Translations under genes and position numbers: made by a program
NCBI GenBank assembly: GCA_022013395.1
Contig: JAKLQL010000542.1
Location: 1-6,636, forward strand
Reading direction: 5' to 3'
Length of the DNA: 6,636 bases
DNA from: Acetobacterium sp.
GTDB lineage: Bacteria > Bacillota > Clostridia > Eubacteriales > Eubacteriaceae
Shown: in pieces, positions 1-5,526 of the stretch
How positions within the stretch are numbered: position 1 is the first letter of the stretch
Layout of the letters: each line of letters starts with the position of its first letter
The notes under the pieces: generated by a model
The model's input: only the letters and a program-made list of their open reading frames with translations
Database searches by the model: none
What the model was told of the DNA's origin: nothing

Positions 1-720
1 ATTCACCAACCCGTTCATTCGGGTAGATTCGGATTGAATATAGGAAAGATATTTATTTACCCCAATATCATCTTCCAGAACATCGGCATTCACACTGATT
101 ACCGAAAGTGGGGTTTTTAGCTCATGACTGGCATCAGAGATAAAACGTTTTTGTTTTTCAAAGGCTTCTTCCACTGGTCGCACCATCAAATTGGCGAGAA
201 ACAGGGAGATAAAGAAAAGGACGAACATGCTGATGCCGCCGATAATTAACGAGGTAGTGATCAGACGATCCATCATTTCATTTGAAATCCGCTGATCCAC
301 AAAAACAAGGATTTGACCATAGGATTTTTCAGCCACCAGGTAGCGGTAGCCATCCAGGGAACCGGAATTTTTACCACTTGCCAACACGGTATCCATCAGG
401 CTGGCCATTTCTTGCGATAACTCGGAAAGGTCAGGGCTGCCATTAACTGCAATTAGTGTTTGAGTGGGATCCAGCTTGATCGAGAAGGTCCGCTCCCGTT
501 CGTAAACGCCAGGTGGAATGGGATTGGAGCCTTTTGGTGCGACCGGCGGATCTTGAGTAATGATGCCGTCGTTGTCAACCAGTGATTTTAGCAGCGCAGT
601 GCTTTGGCGTTCATTGGACTGATAATTAAAATAATTGATGGAGCCAATAATCAAAATAAACACCAGCGATAAAATAATCATGATGGTAGCAACAAAGCGA
701 ATTTTTAGTTTTTTTAGCAT
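1..720 (-). CDS. Sensor histidine kinase, N-terminal part (gene runs off the left edge)
   Basis: This is the membrane sensor of a two-component system; it would autophosphorylate on histidine and pass the phosphate to the regulator encoded just upstream. Translating the minus strand from the ATG at 720-718 gives 240 open codons to the window edge. Membrane helices lie at about residues 9-28 and 157-178. The roughly 128-residue extracytoplasmic domain between them contains a YRYLVAEKSYGQILVFVDQ segment, a style I recognise from many Firmicutes sensor kinases. The H-box ISDASHELKTPL gives phosphoacceptor His199. TM2 ends only about 20 residues before this histidine, so there is no room for a HAMP or PAS domain. 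The N, G1, F and G2 boxes of the ATPase domain lie outside the window. The start is 9 bases after the regulator's stop, with a weak GAG overlapping that stop, which suggests translational coupling. The signal sensed is unknown. Confidence 0.93.
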   Translation of the reverse strand, partial: MLKKLKIRFVATIMIILSLVFILIIGSINYFNYQSNERQSTALLKSLVDNDGIITQDPPVAPKGSNPIPPGVYERERTFSIKLDPTQTLIAVNGSPDLSELSQEMASLMDTVLASGKNSGSLDGYRYLVAEKSYGQILVFVDQRISNEMMDRLITTSLIIGGISMFVLFFISLFLANLMVRPVEEAFEKQKRFISDASHELKTPLSVISVNADVLEDDIGVNKYLSYIQSESTRMNGLVN

Positions 721-729
721 CGGTTTTGA

Positions 730-1410
730 TTACTCACTTTCAGTCATTTCCAGATAATAGCCAATCCCCCGATTCACCTTAATTTGAACCGCTGATCCTA
801 CAAAATTAATTTTCTTTCGGACAAAAGAAATATAAACCTCAACGTTATTATATTCGGCTTCGGAATCAAATCCCCAGACCTTTTCAATCAACTGCTCTTT
901 TGAAATAATTTGCTTGGGATTAAGCATCAGGGTTTCCAACAGCACAAACTCTTTTAAACCAAGTTTGACAGAGGCTGAATCGCAATGGATTTCCCGGGTT
1001 CTCTTTTTTAGATTCAAATCACCAAAGCTCAGATCCTGACTGGTTATTTCGCCTTTACGCCTTGTCATGGCACGAACCCGGGCCAGTAGTTCCCCAGTCT
1101 GAAAGGGTTTAGTGAGATAATCATCGGCACCACAGTCCAATCCGGCAATTTTATCTTCCAGTTCAGACTTGGCCGTGAGCATTAAAACCGGGGTTTCAAT
1201 ATGGGCATTTCGCAGTTCTTTTAAAACCTCAAGACCGTTTTTTTTCGGCAGCATAATATCCAGAATGATCACGTCATAAATTCCGGTGAGGGCATAATCC
1301 AAACCACTAACCCCGTCCATCAGGGCATCCAAACAATAGTTCTCCTTCGTGAAGATCGCTTTGAGTGCATCCACCAGCCCCGATTCGTCTTCCACAAGCA
1401 GTATCCTCAT
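730..1410 (-). CDS. OmpR/PhoB-family two-component response regulator
   Basis: This 226-residue DNA-binding response regulator is of normal length for the OmpR family. The receiver domain spans about residues 1-118 and carries the acidic pair Glu7/Asp8, phosphoacceptor Asp51 in the VIILDIMLP context, the switch Thr79 in LMLTA, Tyr98 and conserved Lys101 in the TKPF motif. The winged-helix effector domain spans about residues 125-222, with the transactivation-loop region near FVLLETLMLNP and a recognition-helix segment around residues 188-201 (VEVYISFVRKK). The start ATG at 1410-1408 is supported by a GAGGTG ribosome site (1423-1418 on the minus strand) 7 bases upstream. It is co-transcribed with the sensor kinase that follows and divergent from the VTC-DUF4956-CotH operon. 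Neighbourhood and the 11-bp-period repeats between the two units suggest that it controls that operon and possibly itself. The family is certain; the regulon is inferred. Confidence 0.96.
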   Translation of the reverse strand: MRILLVEDESGLVDALKAIFTKENYCLDALMDGVSGLDYALTGIYDVIILDIMLPKKNGLEVLKELRNAHIETPVLMLTAKSELEDKIAGLDCGADDYLTKPFQTGELLARVRAMTRRKGEITSQDLSFGDLNLKKRTREIHCDSASVKLGLKEFVLLETLMLNPKQIISKEQLIEKVWGFDSEAEYNNVEVYISFVRKKINFVGSAVQIKVNRGIGYYLEMTESE

Positions 1411-1444
1411 CGTAAAACACCTCGATTCCCAAATTCTAACTATT

Positions 1445-1450
1445 ATTGTA
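1445..1450 (-). promoter_or_regulatory. Possible -10 box (TACAAT) for the response regulator-kinase operon
   Basis: On the minus strand, TACAAT differs from TATAAT at one position and lies 34 bases upstream of the regulator's ATG, leaving room for a short leader with the GAGGTG ribosome site. No good -35 box is found at 16-18 bases upstream. This would fit an activator-dependent promoter, and the TTGAA repeats start directly upstream at 1461. Weak evidence: a single hexamer in AT-rich DNA. Confidence 0.35.
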
Positions 1451-1460
1451 TCATCTTAAG

Positions 1461-1514
1461 TTGAATGAATCTTGAACTTTGGCTTAATAATTTTTTAGTT
1501 CAATCTTTTTTCAA
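1461..1514. promoter_or_regulatory. Paired head-to-head TTGAA-N6-TTGAAC direct repeats (candidate regulator operator)
   Basis: The plus strand at 1461-1477 reads TTGAATGAATCTTGAAC; the minus strand from 1514 to 1498 reads TTGAAAAAAGATTGAAC. The two 17-bp elements match at 13 of 17 positions. Each contains two TTGAA half-sites exactly 11 bp apart, and 20 bp separate the elements. OmpR/PhoB-family regulators typically bind as head-to-tail dimers on direct repeats of 10-11 bp period, and an OmpR-family regulator is encoded next door. The elements lie between two divergent transcription units, so they could serve both directions. The alternative is a long imperfect inverted repeat acting as RNA structure, less likely here because it lies upstream of the presumed start sites. 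Confidence 0.55.
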
Positions 1515-1537
1515 GGTTGTAACACTATCATACCCAA

Positions 1538-1554
1538 TGTTAAGAATATGTTAA
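1538..1554 (-). promoter_or_regulatory. TTAACA-N5-TTAACA element, PhoP-box-like
   Basis: Read on the minus strand, the site is TTAACATATTCTTAACA, two identical hexamers with an 11-bp period. It matches the known Bacillus subtilis PhoP box, TT(A/C/T)ACA direct repeats separated by about five bases. It lies 26-42 bases upstream of the VTC gene's ATG, where a -10 region would be expected (TATGTT at 1547-1552 is a weak candidate inside it). A regulator bound here might therefore repress rightward transcription, or activate leftward transcription from a distance. The match is exact, but short AT-rich motifs occur by chance. Confidence 0.4.
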
Positions 1555-1579
1555 ATTGAGATGAGAAGGAGGTTAAACC

Positions 1580-2254
1580 ATGAAATTCAGACATGAACAC
1601 AAGCATTATATCAATTATATGGATTATCTGGTAATTCAGAGCAAGCTCAAAGCGATTATGAAACCAGACGCCAATACCAATGCCGATGGTGAATATCAAA
1701 TCAGGAGTTTATATTTTGACGACTATAATGACACCGCATTGAAGGATAAAATCAATGGGATCAATTACCGGGAAAAGTTTCGGATCCGCTGTTACAACAA
1801 TAATTTTGATTATATCAATCTGGAGAAAAAGAGCAAAATCAACGGCCTTTGCACAAAAATCAAAGCACCGATTTCAAAAGCGGAGATTGAAGCCCTTCTC
1901 AGCTGTAAAACGGAGTGGATGGCAAGTAGTGGCGAGCCGCTGATAGTAGAGCTGTATACAAAAATGAAATCCGGACAGCTCAGGCCCAAAACGATTGTGG
2001 ATTACGACCGGGAAGCCTATGTTTATGGGCCGGGAAATGTTCGGGTGACCTTTGATAAGAATATCCGCACCGGGCTTTTCAATACCGATCTGTTCAATGC
2101 AAACTTACCCACGGTAGCCGCTGGTGAGGTTCAGATTTTACTGGAAATAAAATATGACAATTTTATTCCGGAAGTGATTTCAAATATCGTTCAGCTGGAT
2201 GGCAGAAGACGAACGGCTTATTCAAAATATGCCGCCAGCCGAATTTTTAGTTAG
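1580..2254 (+). CDS. VTC-domain protein (polyphosphate polymerase-like)
   Basis: This 224-residue protein is a stand-alone VTC domain, a member of the triphosphate tunnel metalloenzyme fold in which yeast Vtc4 builds polyphosphate from ATP. Family features run through its length: basic/acidic N-terminus RHEHK (residues 4-8), IRSLYFDD (41-48), REKFRIR (64-70, tunnel-lining basic residues), LEKKSKINGL (81-90), IVDYDREAY (139-147), VRVTFD (154-159), a metal-binding-type acidic strand ILLEIKYD (186-193) and the C-terminal SKY (215-217). It has no signal peptide, transmembrane segment or SPX domain, so it should be cytosolic and would need a partner to act at the membrane. The start is fixed by AAGGAGG at 1566-1572, 7 bases before the ATG. 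It is the first gene of a three-gene operon; the DUF4956 gene follows after 42 bases. Family assignment is firm. Polymerase activity is inferred, since other enzymes of this fold hydrolyse triphosphates. Confidence 0.9.
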   Translation: MKFRHEHKHYINYMDYLVIQSKLKAIMKPDANTNADGEYQIRSLYFDDYNDTALKDKINGINYREKFRIRCYNNNFDYINLEKKSKINGLCTKIKAPISKAEIEALLSCKTEWMASSGEPLIVELYTKMKSGQLRPKTIVDYDREAYVYGPGNVRVTFDKNIRTGLFNTDLFNANLPTVAAGEVQILLEIKYDNFIPEVISNIVQLDGRRRTAYSKYAASRIFS

Positions 2255-2296
2255 AGAATTTAGTCTAAAAAATAACAACAACAAGGAGAAGCGTTA

Positions 2297-2968
2297 ATGA
2301 CTTTAAATGAGATTTTTAAATCAAATTTTTTGGAGAATGTAACATCGGTATCAATTATCGATATGGTAATTGCCTTGGTTCTGGCCTTTGGAATTGGCAC
2401 ATTTGTTTATCTGATTCATAAAAAGACCTATAAAGGAGTCATGTATTCAACTGGCTTTGGGGTAACCCTCATCGCCCTTTCGATGATTACTACCTTTGTC
2501 ATGCTAGCCATCACCAGCAATGTGGTGCTTTCTTTGGGGATGGTTGGGGCGCTCTCGATCGTCCGTTTTCGAACGGCAGTTAAGGAACCCCTGGATATCG
2601 CCTTTGTTTTCTGGTCTATTGCGGCCGGCATTGTCCTGGCGGCCGGGATGATTCCGTTGGCCATCATCGGCAGTGTGCTCATTGGGATTATCTTGCTGGT
2701 GTTTGTCAATCGAAAACCAACCGATATGCCCTATATTATCGTCGTCAATTGCAATAACCGGGATGCCGAAGCAAAGGTAAAAAGTTTTATCGATGAGAAT
2801 GTTAGCAAAAGCGTAATCAAAAACAAAACCGTTTCAAAAGATGGCATTGAATTGAATATTGAAGTGCGACTCAAAAATGACAACACCGACTTTATCAATA
2901 ACGTGGTGGAGTTGGACGATGTCAATCATGCCGTGCTGGTGAGCTATAATGGCGAATTTGTGAATTGA
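2297..2968 (+). CDS. DUF4956-family integral membrane protein
   Basis: This 223-residue membrane protein has unknown biochemical function. Hydrophobic helices are at about residues 20-40, 50-72, 101-118 and 119-137. Between helices 2 and 3 lies a conserved-looking stretch, SLGMVGALSIVRFRTAVKEP (79-98), with two arginines and a lysine in an otherwise apolar context; I recognise it as the DUF4956 hallmark. Residues 140-223 form a soluble alpha/beta domain (PYIIVVNCNN, then IELNIEVRLKND), probably cytosolic. The start is supported by AAGGAG at 2283-2288, 8 bases before the ATG. It sits between a soluble VTC-domain gene and a membrane-anchored CotH gene, an arrangement I recall as recurrent in Firmicutes. 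A reasonable inference is that it is the membrane partner, perhaps a channel or anchor, for the VTC protein. That role is not proven by the sequence. Confidence 0.88.
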   Translation: MTLNEIFKSNFLENVTSVSIIDMVIALVLAFGIGTFVYLIHKKTYKGVMYSTGFGVTLIALSMITTFVMLAITSNVVLSLGMVGALSIVRFRTAVKEPLDIAFVFWSIAAGIVLAAGMIPLAIIGSVLIGIILLVFVNRKPTDMPYIIVVNCNNRDAEAKVKSFIDENVSKSVIKNKTVSKDGIELNIEVRLKNDNTDFINNVVELDDVNHAVLVSYNGEFVN

Positions 2969-2982
2969 GAGAGGTGATTTAG

Positions 2983-5007
2983 GTGACAAATCATAAAAAC
3001 ATCGATCGGATTTGTGCGATCATCGGAGTTGTGACCATTCTAATCGGATTTGTCTTTTCCTATTACGGAAACGCCATTGGAATTACCGCCGGCACCGCAG
3101 ATTTGTCCTACGTTACCAAGCTCTTTGATGACAGCAGCGTCCACACCATTAACATTGAAATATCAGCAGAAAACTGGAATAGTCTCCAGGAGAATGCCAC
3201 CGACGAAGAATACGAACTGTGCGACGTAACCGTAGACGGAGAAACCCTGGATAATGTGGCAATTCGCCCTAAAGGGAACTCATCCCTTTCCAGTGTGGCC
3301 TCCACGGATTCCGAGCGGTATAGTTTCAAAATTGACTTTGACAAATACAATGAAAGCCTCAGTTACCATGGATTGGACAAGCTCAATTTAAACAATATCA
3401 TCTCCGACAACACCTATCTTAAAGATTATCTGAGTTATGATATGATGGAATACATGGGGGTCGATGCGCCGCTGACCAGCTTTGTCAAAGTTTCGGTTAA
3501 TGGTGAATACTTTGGGCTTTATCTGGCGGTCGAAGGGGTGGAAGAGGCTTTTGTTACAAGAAACTATGGCACCGATGAGGGCACCCTCTATAAACCTGAC
3601 AGCATGGCAATGGGTGGGGACAGAGTGACCAACATGCCGACAATGCCTCAGGGAACTGATACCACCCAAACCGCCGCTGCAAACCAAAATCCGGGACAGT
3701 CTCCCAGCGGTTCGCAAATGCCCAGTGGCGGTCAGCCGCCAGATCTGAATCAAACCGGTGACACCGCTCAAACAACGGATGCGGCTAATGATCAAACTAA
3801 GAATAATAGCCAGTTGCCAGACATCAGTCAAATGGGAAATATGTTTGGAGAATCTGGTGATGATGTGGCGCTGATTTATTCAGACGATGAACTGTCAAGC
3901 TACGAAAACATCTGGAATGGTGCTATTTTTGATGTCACCACCAGCGATAAGGAACGGCTGATTGACTCCATTAAACAATTGAACGAAGGCGAAAACCTGG
4001 AAGCGGTTGTGGATGTGGAAGAGGTGCTGAAGTACTTTGTGGTGCATAACTTTGTGGATAATTACGACAGCTATACCGGCAGCATGAAACACAATTACTA
4101 TCTGCGAGAAGAAGACGGGCAAATGTCAATTGTGGCCTGGGATTACAACCTGGCCTTCAGTAACTTTATGGGCGGTGTTGGCGGAGAAGATACCACTACC
4201 ACGGCAACCAATACCGATGAAGCCACAACTTTGGTAAACTATCCCATTGATACCCCGGTATCCGGCACCACCATGGCAGAACGGCCACTGCTCAATGAAT
4301 TGCTTTCCAACGAAACCTATTTGGCGCAATACCATCAGTATTACGAAGAATTTATTGCCGGGTACTTTGAAAGCGGTCGCTGTGCCGAGACCATTGACAA
4401 AGCCGTGGCGCTGATATCCGCTGATGTCAATGAAGATCCGACTAAATTCTGCAGCTATGAGGAATATCAAGCGGGTGTTGCTGTGCTTAAACAGTTCTGT
4501 GAACTCAGAGCCGAAAGCATCAGTGGACAATTGGTTGGCACCATTCCCGCCACTACCACTGGTCAAACCGAACAACCAACGACGCTCATTAATGCCAGCA
4601 TCCTGAATGTATCTGCGATGGGCAGCAACGCCATGGGTGGCGGGATGAACAAGGGTATGGGAATGCCGACGAGTCAAACGACTGCGGCAGCCGCAAGTAC
4701 TGACACAACCACCGGAACCGACGGTAAACAGCAGGTTGCTAATGCCAGTGGTGGCGGTCAGCCTGCCGGAAACCGGCCCGGCAGTGATGCGACTTCTTCG
4801 GCGACGACCAATCAATCAGCCGATGGTTCACAGGCAGCAACAGACAGTGCCACTCAGAATGGGCAGGCGTCAACTATGCCAGGCAATGGCGGAAATATGC
4901 CAACCAATGCCGGTGGCACAGTTGATTGGACAGCGATTATCGTAATCGCTGCGTCGGTTTTGCTTTTAGGTGTCGCCATCCTGGTGACGAAGCTGTATAG
5001 ACGATAA
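2983..5007 (+). CDS. CotH-family kinase-like protein, membrane-anchored at both ends
   Basis: This 674-residue protein is related to Bacillus spore-coat kinase CotH, an atypical protein kinase. An N-terminal helix (about 11-28) is preceded by K5 and R9; a second helix (about 650-668) is followed by KLYRR. The bulk should therefore be extracytoplasmic. Kinase-like motifs are IRPKGNSS (94-101, nucleotide-loop and lysine region), LDKLNLNN (131-138), YFGLYLAVEGVEE (176-188), HNFVDNYDSY (355-364) and the metal-binding-type VAWDYNLAF (384-392, Asp387). A Gln/Thr/Pro/Met/Gly-rich insertion (about 210-287) splits the kinase core. A Thr/Ser/Gly/Gln tail (about 520-646) links it to the C-terminal helix. 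Four cysteines (80, 467, 490, 506) could be paired outside. The start codon is GTG, chosen because GAGGTG (2971-2976) lies 6 bases upstream and the gap to the DUF4956 stop is 14 bases. The substrate is unknown; the Ser/Thr tail could itself be one. A role in spore coat is not implied. Confidence 0.92.
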   Translation: MTNHKNIDRICAIIGVVTILIGFVFSYYGNAIGITAGTADLSYVTKLFDDSSVHTINIEISAENWNSLQENATDEEYELCDVTVDGETLDNVAIRPKGNSSLSSVASTDSERYSFKIDFDKYNESLSYHGLDKLNLNNIISDNTYLKDYLSYDMMEYMGVDAPLTSFVKVSVNGEYFGLYLAVEGVEEAFVTRNYGTDEGTLYKPDSMAMGGDRVTNMPTMPQGTDTTQTAAANQNPGQSPSGSQMPSGGQPPDLNQTGDTAQTTDAANDQTKNNSQLPDISQMGNMFGESGDDVALIYSDDELSSYENIWNGAIFDVTTSDKERLIDSIKQLNEGENLEAVVDVEEVLKYFVVHNFVDNYDSYTGSMKHNYYLREEDGQMSIVAWDYNLAFSNFMGGVGGEDTTTTATNTDEATTLVNYPIDTPVSGTTMAERPLLNELLSNETYLAQYHQYYEEFIAGYFESGRCAETIDKAVALISADVNEDPTKFCSYEEYQAGVAVLKQFCELRAESISGQLVGTIPATTTGQTEQPTTLINASILNVSAMGSNAMGGGMNKGMGMPTSQTTAAAASTDTTTGTDGKQQVANASGGGQPAGNRPGSDATSSATTNQSADGSQAATDSATQNGQASTMPGNGGNMPTNAGGTVDWTAIIVIAASVLLLGVAILVTKLYRR

Positions 5008-5044
5008 GCGGAAACAATAAGGGACATTAACAACAATCACTGAT

Positions 5045-5080
5045 AAAGAGGCCAGTTTCTAATGAAACCGGGTCTCTTTT
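5045..5080 (+). terminator. Stem-loop terminator after the CotH gene
   Basis: Arms AAAGAGGCCAGTTTC (5045-5059) and GAAACCGGGTCTCTTT (5064-5079) pair through AAAGAG/CTCTTT and GTTTC/GAAAC with a small internal mismatch and a TAAT loop. Only four T's end the structure, so the U-tract is modest. It begins 37 bases after the CotH stop and well before the tRNA promoter, which makes it the natural end of the VTC-DUF4956-CotH operon. Confidence 0.7.
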
Positions 5081-5143
5081 CAGAATTGTGTCGGTGACCT
5101 TGATCAGTTAGGTTGGAAATCAAGCGGTTTCACAAAGAAAAGA

Positions 5144-5172
5144 TTGACTTTTATCGCCAATTACCGTATAAT
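5144..5172 (+). promoter_or_regulatory. Sigma-70-type promoter of the tRNA-Ser gene
   Basis: TTGACT (-35, 5144-5149) and TATAAT (-10, 5167-5172) are separated by exactly 17 bases, giving 11 of 12 consensus matches. Transcription should begin near 5179, about 37 bases before the mature tRNA 5' end. This is the strongest promoter-like sequence in the window, as expected for a stable RNA gene. Confidence 0.88.
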
Positions 5173-5186
5173 CAACAAGCATGAAA

Positions 5187-5204
5187 AAATTGAAGAATCA
5201 ATTT
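5187..5204 (+). repeat. Perfect hairpin in the tRNA precursor leader
   Basis: AAATTGA (5187-5193) pairs perfectly with TCAATTT (5198-5204) around an AGAA loop, between the likely transcription start and the mature tRNA 5' end. It could influence 5' leader processing or simply be an AT-rich coincidence. No family assignment. Confidence 0.35.
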
Positions 5205-5215
5205 ATTCTACCTTA

Positions 5216-5305
5216 GGAGAGATGTCTGAGTGGTCGAAGGAGCACGCCTGGAAAGCGTGTGTACGTGTAAGCGTACCGAGGGTTCGAATCCCTCTCTCTC
5301 CGCCA
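5216..5305 (+). tRNA. tRNA-Ser (anticodon GGA)
   Basis: This 90-base type II tRNA reads UCC/UCU serine codons. The acceptor stem pairs GGAGAGA (5216-5222) with TCTCTCC (5295-5301), followed by discriminator G and an encoded CCA (5303-5305). The anticodon stem CACGC/GCGTG (5243-5247, 5255-5259) encloses the loop CTGGAAA with anticodon GGA at 5250-5252. The long variable arm GTACG...CGTAC (5261-5265, 5272-5276) is characteristic of serine tRNAs. The T-arm is GAGGG-TTCGAAT-CCCTC (5278-5294). It has its own promoter and terminator. Its 3' end is a typical target for integrating elements. Confidence 0.97.
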
Positions 5306-5319
5306 TTTGAAAATTGCGT

Positions 5320-5346
5320 AAAACAGCCGTTTATGGCTGTTTTTTT
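5320..5346 (+). terminator. Intrinsic terminator of the tRNA-Ser gene
   Basis: AAACAGCC (5321-5328) and GGCTGTTT (5335-5342) form a perfect 8-bp stem with a GTTTAT loop, followed by a continuous T-run to 5346. It lies 15 bases after the CCA end, a classic rho-independent terminator that isolates the tRNA from the gene downstream. Confidence 0.9.
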
Positions 5347-5484
5347 GTTCGCGAGGCATTTTGCCGAACTTATGGTCTGAAAGAAGCTGATGGTGGTTAT
5401 TGGAACGGAATGCAAGTGAACCAGCGTTGATATATAGGATGGTATAACCTTTCAGTTTAATATAGGTTGAATTATTATATTTTG

Positions 5485-5496
5485 AATGGTACCATT
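5485..5496. promoter_or_regulatory. 12-bp perfect palindrome next to a possible promoter
   Basis: AATGGTACCATT is a perfect palindrome 31 bases upstream of the membrane-protein ATG (5527). Around it are a possible -35 (TTGAAT, 5467-5472) with TACCAT (5490-5495) at 17-bp spacing, and an alternative -10 TATAAA (5496-5501). In either reading the palindrome overlaps or touches the -10, as a repressor operator would. The rest of 5347-5484 shows no convincing gene, repeat or RNA; it is non-coding as far as I can see. Confidence 0.3.
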
Positions 5497-5526
5497 ATAA
5501 ATACTGAAATAAAAAAGGGGAAAAAT

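Noticed and set aside
3388..3831. 147-codon antisense open frame in the CotH gene
   Set aside because: Shadow of the same gene, with improbable composition and no supported start.
3610..3843. CotH low-complexity stretch considered as a DNA-level tandem repeat or recombination site
   Set aside because: The protein is compositionally biased but the DNA shows no regular repeat unit; codons vary throughout.
4126..4815. 229-codon open frame antisense to the CotH gene
   Set aside because: The sense frame carries clear CotH motifs. The antisense product looks like a codon-bias shadow of Thr/Gly/Ala-rich sequence and has no recognisable domain.
5144..5380. Open frame over the tRNA on the plus strand (contains [20 protein letters not shown])
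   Set aside because: It is the translation of the tRNA-Ser gene itself, a well-known spurious protein; it also spans the promoter and terminator.
5203..5415. Open frame on the minus strand over the tRNA (contains [20 protein letters not shown])
   Set aside because: Antisense translation of tRNA-Ser, a frequent false annotation; no ribosome site or family similarity.
5347..5484. Possible gene remnant between the tRNA terminator and the membrane-protein promoter
   Set aside because: Only short open stretches, no ribosome site and no recognisable protein similarity.
5467..5526. Extended N-terminus of the membrane protein from a TTG at 5467
   Set aside because: The extra 20 residues do not resemble a signal or helix, the region looks like promoter DNA, and the ATG at 5527 has a purine-rich ribosome site.
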